Below, in pieces: positions 35,266-43,259 of a DNA stretch of 57,595 nt. Within the stretch, counting starts at the first letter, position 1. Each line of letters begins with the position of its first letter. The notes beneath the pieces are model-generated. The model did not search any database. It was not told where the DNA came from and saw only the letters and a program-made list of their open reading frames with translations. The position numbers were made by a program, and so were the translations under genes. This stretch comes from Deltaproteobacteria bacterium (lineage in GTDB: Bacteria; Desulfobacterota; Desulfomonilia; UBA1062): contig JAKPQL010000131.1 in the NCBI GenBank assembly GCA_029547045.1, positions 1-57,595 of the forward strand, written 5' to 3'.

Positions 35266-36429
35266 TCAGAATGCCGGGGTGAAGGCGTATAGGCACAGGA
35301 TCCCGCCCTGTCCGTTCACCTCGGCCTTCGCGGGCCTGCCGTTCATGATGCCCACGGCGCAGGTCCTGATCTCGCCCGCCACGTCCTCAAGCGCCCTGCC
35401 CTCGAGGACCTCTCCGGCGTTCACGTCCATGTCGTCCTCCATGGCCCGGTAGACCCTGCTGGTGCTGCACACCTTCAGCACAGGCACAACGGGGAATCCG
35501 GCAGGGTTCCCCCTCCCGGTGGTGAAGATCATGAGCTGGCACCCCGCAGCGGCCAGGCCGGCCATGGACTCCATGTCGTACCCGGGTCCGTCCATGATCA
35601 TGAGGCCTTTGGCGGCAGGACGCTGCCCGTAGTCCACAACCCCGCGTATGCGTCGGCTGCCCGCCTTGCAGATGCAGCCCAGGGACTTCTCCTGTATGGA
35701 GCTCATGCCGCCGTCCATGTTGCCCGGTGCGATGACCAGCGAGGCGAGCGGGCCCAGGATATCCCTGGTACGCTTCTCCGCCTCATCGACGATCCGCGTG
35801 ATCCTCTCCCCGATGTCAGGCGTCGCCGCCCTGCGGGACAGGATGTGCGCCGTGCCGATCATCTCGGTGCTCTCGGTGAGGACCACGGTGCCGCCGGCAT
35901 CCACGAGCCAGTCGGAAACCAGGCCCAGGGCGGGGTTGGCGGTCACGCCGGAAAAGGCGTCTGACCCGCCGCACTCGAGGCCGAGCACGATGTCCGAGAC
36001 CGGGCGCTCCGTCCTCACCATGGACGAGGCATCCCGGAGCATCCTCCCTGCTGTGGCAATGCCCTTGTCCGTCGTCCTGCGTGAACCACCCTCGTTCTGG
36101 ATCATGAGACACTCCACCGGCTTTCCGGTGGAGCCGATCTCGGATGCAACGAGCTGGGCATTCACGGTCTCACAGCCCAGGCCGATGACCACCGCGCCTG
36201 CCACGTTGGGGTTCTTGCCCAGACCTGCCAGGGCTGCCTGGTGCATGCCGGCCTCCAGGGCACGGCCGCACCCATGGCCGTGCACGAGCGCCGTCACCCC
36301 GGGCAATGCCCGTGCTATAGAGTCTGCCACGCCGTTGGCGCAGGCCACGGTGGGGATGACCACCACGTGGTTCCTGATGCCAACGGTGCCGTCTGGTCGC
36401 ACATAGCCATGGAAGGTCGGCGCGCTCAT
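35266..36429 (-). CDS. UxaA-family hydro-lyase, large part
   Basis: The 387-residue protein matches the C-terminal (catalytic) part of altronate/galactarate dehydratase-type enzymes and of the sulfolactate sulfo-lyase large subunit. Marks are GYVRPDGTVGIRNHVVVIPTVACAN, HGHGCGRA, GLGCETVN, QNEGGSRRT, LGLECGGSDAFSGVTANPALG and MDGPGYDMESMAG. The several cysteines of these motifs bind the iron centre that eliminates water (or sulfite) from a 2-hydroxy acid. ATG 36429 overlaps the small-part stop by four bases, so the two form one enzyme. Which acid is used is not readable. Confidence 0.88.
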   Translation of the reverse strand: MSAPTFHGYVRPDGTVGIRNHVVVIPTVACANGVADSIARALPGVTALVHGHGCGRALEAGMHQAALAGLGKNPNVAGAVVIGLGCETVNAQLVASEIGSTGKPVECLMIQNEGGSRRTTDKGIATAGRMLRDASSMVRTERPVSDIVLGLECGGSDAFSGVTANPALGLVSDWLVDAGGTVVLTESTEMIGTAHILSRRAATPDIGERITRIVDEAEKRTRDILGPLASLVIAPGNMDGGMSSIQEKSLGCICKAGSRRIRGVVDYGQRPAAKGLMIMDGPGYDMESMAGLAAAGCQLMIFTTGRGNPAGFPVVPVLKVCSTSRVYRAMEDDMDVNAGEVLEGRALEDVAGEIRTCAVGIMNGRPAKAEVNGQGGILCLYAFTPAF

Positions 36430-36698
36430 GACCCCGCCTCCTCCGTGTCGAGGTTGTGGATGTGGACCCACGACCCTTTGGGCAGCAGCGCCGAGGCACG
36501 GCCGATGGGCTCGCCGTACTTGCGCACAACGCCGCCTGCGGGGATGTCCTCGCAGGCCACCTTGTGGCTGTAGGGGATCTTCTCCCGCGCGGGGAACACC
36601 CGTTTCCCGGGCATGACCACGTCCCCGCCTTCGGGGATGTCCTCAAGGGCGATGGCCACGTTGTCCTGGGCATGGATGACAATCACGTTGGGCTTCAC
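36426..36698 (-). CDS. UxaA-family hydro-lyase, small SAF-domain part
   Basis: The 90-residue product is the SAF-type N-terminal piece that in some altronate dehydratases is fused to the large part. It reads VIVIHAQDNVAIALEDIPEGGDVV, then VFPAREKIPYSHKVACEDIPAGGVVRKYGEPIG, the family's usual ending, with IPYSHKVA as the key match. Translation starts at GTG 36698, with GGAGG at 36706-36710, and not at an upstream ATG. Separate small and large parts are also seen in sulfolactate sulfo-lyase SuyA/SuyB. Confidence 0.85.
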   Translation of the reverse strand: MKPNVIVIHAQDNVAIALEDIPEGGDVVMPGKRVFPAREKIPYSHKVACEDIPAGGVVRKYGEPIGRASALLPKGSWVHIHNLDTEEAGS

Positions 36699-36761
36699 GT
36701 TTGGTGCCTCCTGTGGGCTGAAGATATCCTGACCGGATGCATTGTACCCCATGTCCCGCAG

Positions 36762-36787
36762 CCGGGGGAACACCCGTGTTCCCCCGG
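36762..36787. repeat. Near-perfect 26-bp palindrome between AOR and UxaA genes
   Basis: CCGGGGGAACAC (36762-36773) and GTGTTCCCCCGG (36776-36787) are exact inverse complements two bases apart, in the 134-bp gap between the AOR stop and the UxaA small-part start. It may be a terminator, an mRNA processing site or a regulator site. Confidence 0.6.
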
Positions 36788-36832
36788 AACGGGAAATACT
36801 TCCGTCCCGGTGAGGTCTCCTGGCCGGCCGGC

Positions 36833-38668
36833 TCAGGCTTGCCCGTAGAGGTCTCTGGCCTGGTCTTCGAGCCCGAGTTCGACGAGCTTCTCCTTCAGGG
36901 GCCTGCCGGTGCCCCAGTCCCATTTCCGGAAGGCATAGTATTCCCTGAGCATAAGGTCCAGGTCCGGCACGATGCCCGCGCTGCTCCCCTCGGTCAGGGG
37001 CTCCATGCAGATCCTCGGCATGGTGTCCTGCTCCCTGGTAAGACCGAGCCGGTTGTTGATGGCACGCTTGAGGTTGATGGACCTCTCCCCGGTGACGAGG
37101 ACCTCATCTGGCGTCATATCCCAGCCCGTGAGGGCCTGCATGATCTGGCAGAGCTGGGTGACGCTCAGAGGGGAGAACTTGCAGAGCGTGAATGAGTCGT
37201 AGAGATCTTTGAGGGCCTGGTACTTGGCCGCCCCTTCGGCCTTGCCCTGGGAGCTGAACCGTTCGCCCGGCAGGATCATGTACTCCATGACCGGGGTGCC
37301 GAGCTCCACGGTGTAGTAGTCGCCCTTGAGGTGGCAGGCGCCCCGGGGCCCGGTGACGTACGAGATGGCCATACCGTGGAATGCCCTGGGATCGTGCATG
37401 GGGAGTTCCATGCCCTTGACCTTGGCCGCCTCGCCCTCGTCGCGGCCGAACTCACGGGCCATGGCCAGTGTGCCCTTGGCCAGCAGCGCGCCTATGCCCT
37501 CGTTGCTGATGATCCTGCGCACGAGTTCCACGACGGCCTCACCGTCGCCCCAGCACATCTCCATGCCCGCGCGCTCCTTCGTGATCACGCCCTTCTCGTA
37601 CAGGTACATGGCATAGGCGATGCTGACCCCGGCTGCGATGGTGTCGATGCCGTGGGTGTTGCAGAGGTGGTTTGCCCGAATGATGGAGTCGAGGTCGAAG
37701 TTCATGCACAGCGGGCCGAATGCCATGACGGTCTCGTACTCGGGGCCGTCCACGTCTCCTATGCCCGGGAAGTCCTTGACCTCGCGGCCGCACCCGATGG
37801 GACACCCCGCACAGGCGTAGTTTTCCACCACGTAGCGCTGCCTGAGCGCCTGCCCGGTGACCTTTTCCACCGGGAATACGCTCCTGGTGAAGTACTTGGC
37901 CGGCACGTCGGAAAGCGTCATGGCCATGTCCGAGTAGAGCAGGGTCCCGTATTCCCGGTAGGCAATGGTGATGAAGCTCTGCCTGATGGTGGCATGGGCT
38001 TCCCGTGCAAGCAGGGTCACCTTTTCCGGGTCTGCGTACGCAGGTCTGAGGTTGCCGGACGCCACCACGGCCTTGAGATTCTTTGAGCCCATGAGGGCTC
38101 CGAGCCCGCACCGGCCCGCCGAGCGGCCCGCATCGTTCTGGATGGCAGCGGTCTTCACGAGCCTCTCGCCTGCCACGCCGATGATGGCCATGCCGAGATC
38201 TGTCCGGGAGAGCTCTTCCTGCAGCATCCTTTGCGCCTCGTAGGTATCCCTGCCCCAGAGGTGGGATGCATCCCTGATGGAGGCCGTTCCCCTGTCGAGG
38301 AAGAGGTACACGGGCCTGTCCGCCCTGCCCGTTATGAACACGCCGTCGTATCCTGAGCCCTTGAGCCGGAACGGGAAGTGGCCGCCGCTGGTTGCCTCGC
38401 CCCACCAGCCCGTGAGCGGCGAGACGCCCGCCACCGCGTACCTGCTCACCATGGGGATGGGGCTCAGGGTGAAGGGGCCCGTGGCGAAGACCAGGGGGCT
38501 CGCGGGCGCCAGGGGGTCCATGCCGCCGTGCACGTGCGGGTAGATGAGGTGGGCCGACAGCGTGGCGCCGCCTATGTACTTCCGGAAGACATCCTCTGGT
38601 ATGGGCATGTCTTCGGTGGTGAGCCTGTCCAGGTCGACCTTCAAGAACCGTCCGTGATATCCGTGCAT
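36833..38668 (-). CDS. Aldehyde:ferredoxin oxidoreductase (tungsten AOR family)
   Basis: The 611-residue enzyme oxidises an aldehyde to the acid with ferredoxin as acceptor, using a bis-pterin tungsten (or molybdenum) centre and one [4Fe-4S] cluster. Family sequences are visible from the start (GYHGRFLKVDLD, KYIGGATLSAHLIY, FATGPFTLSPIPMVSRYAV, TSGGHFPFRLK). Cluster cysteines are C286, C289 and C293 in CAGCPIGCGR, and the fourth lies in DSFTLCKF. GRSAGRCGLGALMGSKNLKA is the usual pterin-binding stretch. ATG 38668 has GGGAGG in front. It is 15 bp after the iron-ADH gene: alcohol to aldehyde to acid in sequence. Confidence 0.93.
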   Translation of the reverse strand: MHGYHGRFLKVDLDRLTTEDMPIPEDVFRKYIGGATLSAHLIYPHVHGGMDPLAPASPLVFATGPFTLSPIPMVSRYAVAGVSPLTGWWGEATSGGHFPFRLKGSGYDGVFITGRADRPVYLFLDRGTASIRDASHLWGRDTYEAQRMLQEELSRTDLGMAIIGVAGERLVKTAAIQNDAGRSAGRCGLGALMGSKNLKAVVASGNLRPAYADPEKVTLLAREAHATIRQSFITIAYREYGTLLYSDMAMTLSDVPAKYFTRSVFPVEKVTGQALRQRYVVENYACAGCPIGCGREVKDFPGIGDVDGPEYETVMAFGPLCMNFDLDSIIRANHLCNTHGIDTIAAGVSIAYAMYLYEKGVITKERAGMEMCWGDGEAVVELVRRIISNEGIGALLAKGTLAMAREFGRDEGEAAKVKGMELPMHDPRAFHGMAISYVTGPRGACHLKGDYYTVELGTPVMEYMILPGERFSSQGKAEGAAKYQALKDLYDSFTLCKFSPLSVTQLCQIMQALTGWDMTPDEVLVTGERSINLKRAINNRLGLTREQDTMPRICMEPLTEGSSAGIVPDLDLMLREYYAFRKWDWGTGRPLKEKLVELGLEDQARDLYGQA

Positions 38669-38683
38669 GTTCTCCCTCCCCCC

Positions 38684-39952
38684 TCAGAAGTCAACGTCCC
38701 GGCCGTCGTAGGCGCACCGGAGGATCCGCTCCGCCTGCTCCCTCGTGACGGGCCGTGGGCTGAAGAAGGTGTCGATGTCCTCGAGGGCGAAGAGCACCAT
38801 CTCCTCCATCCTGGCCTCAAATGCGGCCCGCTCGATGCCCAGGGCCCTAAAGCTCGGCGGTACGTCGAGTTCCCCGAACAATCCCTTCACCCGTTTCATG
38901 AGCGATGCGAAGCGCCTCTCGGGCGACCTTCCGGGTATTGCCAGCACATCGCAGATCTCCAGGTACTTCTCCGTGACGCTTCGGTAGTACTGCATGGCGT
39001 ACGGGATGAACATGCCCACGGACAGGCCGTGGTGGATACCGAACAGGCCTCCCACGGCGTGGCCGAACCCGTGGGTGAGCGCGCAGCTGTTCTGGCCGAA
39101 GCACATGCCAGCCATGGACGAGGCGATGTGCATGCGCAGGCGCGCCTCCCGGTCCTTGCCGTTGCGGTAGGCCCGGGGGAGGTACCGGAAGATGAGCCTG
39201 ATGGCACGCAGGCCCATGGCGTCGGTGATGTCGTTGGACGCCGGGGTCATGACGCCGTCAACGGCGTGCGCCAGGGCGTCGAGCCCCGTGCCCGCCGTGA
39301 GCGTGGGCGGCATGCTCATGGTGAACTCCGGGTCAAGGATGGCGATGTCCGGGAACAGGTCGCCGTTGGCGATGGGCACCTTGCGGCGGGTCTCGGTGTC
39401 GTGGAGCACCGCCGCCATGGTGCACTCGGAACCGGTGCCGCTCGTGGTGGGGATGGCCGCAAGGCCGGCCTTCTTCCGCAGGCCCAGGAGGTTGAGCGGG
39501 TGGACCTGGCCGAGGTCCGTGACGTCGGGTCGCTCGTAGAGGACCCAGGCGGCCTTGGCCGTGTCGATGACGCTTCCACCCCCCACGGCGAGGATCATGT
39601 CGGGCTCGAAGCGCGTCATCTCCGCGGCGCACTCCCTCACGCTGTCGATGGGCGCCTCGGGCAGCGCCCTGTTCCAGATGCAGGTGGCGAACCCCGCCCC
39701 CTCGAGGACCTTGGAGGCCTTCCGCGCGAAGCGCTCGCTGAACTCGTCGGTGACGAAGAAGGCCCTCTTCCTCTCGCAGCGCGTGGTGAAGATGTCCACG
39801 ATGGACGGCTGCGGCATGAAGGCCTCTGCCAGCGAGTTCGCGCCGATGACCAGCGCCGGCGAGTTGAAGAACGTCACCAGGCCCTTGATGGACGTGGATG
39901 TGGCCAGGGGGAGCAGCGATTTGATGCCGGGGTCCTGAAACCAGTATGCCAT
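38684..39952 (-). CDS. Iron-containing alcohol dehydrogenase
   Basis: The 422-residue group III alcohol dehydrogenase has the NAD-binding GGGSVIDTAK, the TTSGTGSE motif and the iron-binding residues in GLDALAHAVD and HGFGHAVGGLFGIHHG. It interconverts an alcohol and the aldehyde. Start ATG 39952 has AAGGAGG at ideal spacing. Stop and AOR start are 15 bp apart, so the two products probably act in sequence on one substrate. The closest class by eye is 1,3-propanediol/ethanol-type enzymes, without certainty. Confidence 0.93.
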   Translation of the reverse strand: MAYWFQDPGIKSLLPLATSTSIKGLVTFFNSPALVIGANSLAEAFMPQPSIVDIFTTRCERKRAFFVTDEFSERFARKASKVLEGAGFATCIWNRALPEAPIDSVRECAAEMTRFEPDMILAVGGGSVIDTAKAAWVLYERPDVTDLGQVHPLNLLGLRKKAGLAAIPTTSGTGSECTMAAVLHDTETRRKVPIANGDLFPDIAILDPEFTMSMPPTLTAGTGLDALAHAVDGVMTPASNDITDAMGLRAIRLIFRYLPRAYRNGKDREARLRMHIASSMAGMCFGQNSCALTHGFGHAVGGLFGIHHGLSVGMFIPYAMQYYRSVTEKYLEICDVLAIPGRSPERRFASLMKRVKGLFGELDVPPSFRALGIERAAFEARMEEMVLFALEDIDTFFSPRPVTREQAERILRCAYDGRDVDF

Positions 39953-40027
39953 GCCAACCCTCCTTGCGTGAACCGTGTCACGAAGAAATCCGCTTCATTC
40001 CCGCCCCGGTCCCCGCCGGGGGCGTCA

Positions 40028-40912
40028 TCATCGGAACAGATGCCCGGCCAGGAACCGGGCCTGCCTGTCCACCACCTGCCGGAACAGCTCGCCCGTGTAC
40101 ACGTCGAAGTGCCCCGCAGGCAGGCCCACCACCTCGGCGTTCTGTATCCTCGCGCCCATGCGCTCCACCGCCCGGGCCGGGATGAGCGAGTCGTGCTCGG
40201 CGTACATGAGGAGCACGGGCGGCTTGATCCGGCGCGCATACATGACGGGGCGATAGAAGGGCACCATGAGCAGGATCCGCGCCGGCACCTCGTTTTTCAC
40301 GTCGGAGCCGGGCGGCACCAGGGAGTTGTAGCCCTCCATGGCGTCCGGGGTGTTCATGCAGGCAAAGGTCCCGGGCTCGGCAACGGCCGGGACCATGTGG
40401 GGCGTCGTGCCGGTGGCCATGCACAGGAGATCCTTCAGGCCGTGGAACACGCCCTCCACCTGGTAGGCGATGGGAAACTGCAGGGTCGTGGCGATGCCGT
40501 CCACGAAGGGGACCTGGGCCACCACGGCCCGGATGCCGCCCTGCTGCGCAGCAGTCACCATGACGTGCCCGCCGGAAAAGGAGGTTCCCCACAGCGCCAG
40601 CCTGGTACCGTCCACGGCGTCGAGATACCTCGCATGGGAGACGGCAGCCCTCCAGTCTTCCAGGTGGCGCCAGGGATGCACCAGGTTCCTGGGCTCGCCC
40701 TCGCTGCCACCGAAGTTCCGGTAGTCGAAGAGCAGGACCGCCATGCCCTGCTCTGCGAAGCGCTCGGCATAGGGCTCGAGGCCAAAGTCCCGCTGGCCGG
40801 CAAAACCATGGGCCATGACCACCACCGGGGGCTTCCCGGTTCCCTCAGGAAGGTAGAGCCAGGCGGCGCACCTCAGACCCATGCTGGTGAAGTCTGCATC
40901 GATCCTCTTCAT
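40028..40912 (-). CDS. Alpha/beta hydrolase (dienelactone hydrolase/peptidase-like)
   Basis: The 294-residue cytosolic hydrolase has the oxyanion stretch MAHGFAGQRDFGLEPYAERF, an RNFGGSEGEPRN loop, nucleophile in WGTSFSGGHVM (Ser), acid in MYAEHDSLIPA and His in LPAGHFDVY. This set resembles the xaa-pro/dienelactone hydrolase-like group. There is no signal peptide. AAGGAGGTG precedes ATG 40912. Together with the downstream dehydrogenase it may free an alcohol from an ester or lactone, which is inference from the order of genes. Confidence 0.85.
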   Translation of the reverse strand: MKRIDADFTSMGLRCAAWLYLPEGTGKPPVVVMAHGFAGQRDFGLEPYAERFAEQGMAVLLFDYRNFGGSEGEPRNLVHPWRHLEDWRAAVSHARYLDAVDGTRLALWGTSFSGGHVMVTAAQQGGIRAVVAQVPFVDGIATTLQFPIAYQVEGVFHGLKDLLCMATGTTPHMVPAVAEPGTFACMNTPDAMEGYNSLVPPGSDVKNEVPARILLMVPFYRPVMYARRIKPPVLLMYAEHDSLIPARAVERMGARIQNAEVVGLPAGHFDVYTGELFRQVVDRQARFLAGHLFR

Positions 40913-40980
40913 GTCGGCACCTCCTTACGGAAAACCCCCTTCAGTGGAAAGACAGCCATACAATCAGCCATGCCATTTTA

Positions 40981-41445
40981 CTACACCACGAGATCTTTTT
41001 CGAGCACACTCTTGAGACATTCCAGGGTCCCCTGGGCCGCTTCGTGGACCGTTGCGGGTCCGTTGATCAGCCTCTGGGCTGCATCACCGGTGGCACTCCA
41101 CGAGACAGGCGTATAACACCAGCGCATGGTCAGGTTCACGCCGCCCTGGGCTTCCTCGATGGTCTGGTCGAGGGTCACCCTGAAGAGTCCGGGGATATGG
41201 ATCCTCTCCTGGCACCATCGGGGCCGCTCGAAGCCGGTCACGCAGCTGTAGACCCTGTGGGTGTTCCCGAACAGCTTGATCCTCCAGATTGACTCGGTCC
41301 CCGGCTCCATCATCCGGGGGCCGCTTATCTGGTCCACGTAACCCCAGACAAACTCCCGGTGCCGGGAGGTGTCCACGATGAGGTCGAACACCTCCTCGCG
41401 GGAAGCCCTTATGAATACGGTGGTACTGGTTTTCTTCGTGCTCAT
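40981..41445 (-). CDS. SRPBCC (START-like) domain protein
   Basis: The 154-residue protein opens KKTSTTVFIRASREEVFDLIVDTSRHREFVW, the typical first strand and helix of the polyketide cyclase/START fold, continues with beta strands, and ends with the long C-terminal helix (TVHEAAQGTLECLKSVLEKDL). The family binds hydrophobic ligands in a cavity; some members are cyclases or hydratases. ATG 41445 is preferred to GTG 41451 because of spacing to AAAGG. It follows the SDR gene by 15 bp. Confidence 0.8.
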   Translation of the reverse strand: MSTKKTSTTVFIRASREEVFDLIVDTSRHREFVWGYVDQISGPRMMEPGTESIWRIKLFGNTHRVYSCVTGFERPRWCQERIHIPGLFRVTLDQTIEEAQGGVNLTMRWCYTPVSWSATGDAAQRLINGPATVHEAAQGTLECLKSVLEKDLVV

Positions 41446-41460
41446 GGTCACTTGCCTTTC

Positions 41461-42252
41461 TCAATGTGCCTGCCGGGAGATCAGGGGAACGATCCTGGAG
41501 ACCAGCCATGCCCCCTTGGCGAAGACGCCGGGATAGCAGTGCAGCCTCCCCTTCCGCATCGCTGTCACGATCTCACGCACCACCCGTTCCGGCCTGTCGG
41601 TGATCAGCCCGGGGAGCGGGAGCCTGCCCACCCGTGCGGTGCCGAACTCGGGAGACTTGAGGAGACCGGTCATGACCCACCAGGGGTAGACGCAGGTGAC
41701 ATCGACCCCCCGCGCCCTGACCTCCCCCCACAGCCCCATGCCGAAACCGCGCAGGCCGAACTTCGAACAGGAGTACGGCGTTCCCTGGGAGGTGGGGATG
41801 AAACCCGCCACGGAGGACATGAACACGATGTGCCCGCTGCCCCGGGACAGCATCCCGGGCAGGAACAGGTGGGTGAGACGCATGGGGGCCAGCAGGTTCA
41901 CCTGCATGAGGGTCTCCCAGCGCTCAGGAGGAACCTCGTGGAAATCCCCATAGGTGATTGTCCCTGCGTTGTTGACCAGGATATCCACATGGCCAGCAAG
42001 CTCCCCTGCCTTCTCAAAGATGCCTATACACCCCTGGGACCCGCCAAGGTCCGCCTCGATGAGGCCGGCTATGCTCCCCGGAAACGCCACGCCCCCTTCG
42101 AGGATCTCCCGGGCCGTGTCTCGGAGCCTTGCGGCGTCGAGATCAGTGAGAATCACTCTGCAGCCCTGCTCCATGAGCTGGGTGGCGAACTGCCTGCCCA
42201 TGCCTCCTGCGGCTCCGGTGACCAGGGCGGTCAACCCGCGCAGGTCCTTCAT
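41461..42252 (-). CDS. Short-chain dehydrogenase/reductase
   Basis: The 263-residue SDR has the coenzyme loop VTGAAGGMGR, the acid at the end of strand 2 (LTDLDAARL, which favours NAD), NNAG, and the Ser-Tyr-Lys catalytic set (MSSVAGFIP...YSCSKFG). The C-terminal part (YPWWVMTGLLKSPEFG) is longer than in minimal SDRs. Its start overlaps the stop of the ADC-like gene (ATGA). It should oxidise or reduce a secondary hydroxyl or ketone, consistent with a ketone-handling pathway. Confidence 0.9.
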   Translation of the reverse strand: MKDLRGLTALVTGAAGGMGRQFATQLMEQGCRVILTDLDAARLRDTAREILEGGVAFPGSIAGLIEADLGGSQGCIGIFEKAGELAGHVDILVNNAGTITYGDFHEVPPERWETLMQVNLLAPMRLTHLFLPGMLSRGSGHIVFMSSVAGFIPTSQGTPYSCSKFGLRGFGMGLWGEVRARGVDVTCVYPWWVMTGLLKSPEFGTARVGRLPLPGLITDRPERVVREIVTAMRKGRLHCYPGVFAKGAWLVSRIVPLISRQAH

Positions 42253-43085
42253 GATACACCCCGCTTCCCCTGCGGCGGATACGGCAGGGTGGGCGTCTTC
42301 CAGGGGGCGATGGCCACACCCTGGTTGAGCCTGGTCCGCATGCTGTCCGAACTCATGATGAGGAAGGGCTGGATGGTTTCCAGACCCAGGTCGCGGACAT
42401 GCGCCGCCATGCCGTGATTGCTGGGCCCAACGCTCAGCCTTGCCCCCCGGCTCAGGCAGAGATCCATGGGTGCGTCCACGTCCACGATGGTCCTCACGAT
42501 CCGGTCGTTCAGGTTGGAAAAGGTCACCAGGTCAGTGGACCTCGTACGTATTCCCGGTCCCATCATGCCCTCCACGGTGAGGATAGGGCAGTCCCTGTCC
42601 GGGTCTTTCACCTCGAACGCAAAGCTCTTTCCGGTGAGCCGGAAGGGTATGGAGGTCTCGAACTTGGGATATCCCCAGATCTCCCTGCCAGCGGCCCGGG
42701 CCTCGGGAATGGTCACGGGCATGTCCAGGACATATCCTCCCACATTGCCCCAGGACTCGCCCTTTCTCTTCAGGAACACGGGCAGGTAGACGCCGGGATC
42801 CTTCAGGGCCATGGGCCACACCACGACGGTGATGGTGACCTCCTGGTAGGCAGGGATGCTCACGTCCCGATAGTCGAAAAAGATCAGGCTCACCAGGGCC
42901 TTGTGGTTGAAGAAACGGCAGGGCATCAGGCCTGTTCCGCTGAGCAGGGGCTGCACCCGCTCGTAGTCCACCCAGTAGTTCAGGTGCCTCACCCCGACGT
43001 GGTAGAAGAACATGGGCAGGTCGACCCTGCCCTCGCTCGTTTGGGCAAAGGTCCTGGGAACTTCGAAAAAGGTGTCGCGGGTCAT
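42249..43085 (-). CDS. Acetoacetate decarboxylase-family protein
   Basis: The 278-residue protein belongs to the ADC fold (PF06314): DLPMFFYHVGVRHLNYWVDYERVQPLL, ITVVVWPMALKDPGVYLPVFL and GREIWGYPKFETSIPF. In acetoacetate decarboxylase the Schiff-base Lys and a neighbouring Lys form a PKK pair; here the first is kept and the second is Phe. Without the second Lys the pKa effect is lost, and such members often act as aldolase/dehydratase-type enzymes on other keto acids. ATG 43085 has AGGAGGGT at good spacing. It is the first gene of the long minus-strand cluster. Confidence 0.83.
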   Translation of the reverse strand: MTRDTFFEVPRTFAQTSEGRVDLPMFFYHVGVRHLNYWVDYERVQPLLSGTGLMPCRFFNHKALVSLIFFDYRDVSIPAYQEVTITVVVWPMALKDPGVYLPVFLKRKGESWGNVGGYVLDMPVTIPEARAAGREIWGYPKFETSIPFRLTGKSFAFEVKDPDRDCPILTVEGMMGPGIRTRSTDLVTFSNLNDRIVRTIVDVDAPMDLCLSRGARLSVGPSNHGMAAHVRDLGLETIQPFLIMSSDSMRTRLNQGVAIAPWKTPTLPYPPQGKRGVS

Positions 43086-43176
43086 GGATACCCTCCTGTT
43101 ACGCCATAATATGCATGCCGTTACACAGAAACGATCGTACCTGAATTGCAGGAAATTTGCCCCGTGTCGACTTGGA

Positions 43177-43214
43177 TTATCATTCGGGGCATGGAAACCG
43201 GGCCGGAATGATAA
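43177..43214. promoter_or_regulatory. 9-bp-arm dyad upstream of the ADC-like cluster
   Basis: TTATCATTC (43177-43185) and GAATGATAA (43206-43214) are perfect inverse complements, about 92-130 bp before the ADC-like start, in the space downstream of the AraC gene. It could bind the AraC regulator or end its transcript; the sequence alone does not decide. Confidence 0.5.
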
Positions 43215-43259
43215 GAACGGACCTTTTCCCTTCCATATAATAAGGAAGGGGAACCCCCT

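Noticed and set aside
38378-41116. 912-residue open frame antisense to AOR, ADH and hydrolase genes
   Set aside because: It crosses three real genes and their intergenic gaps; its composition is that of a shadow frame.
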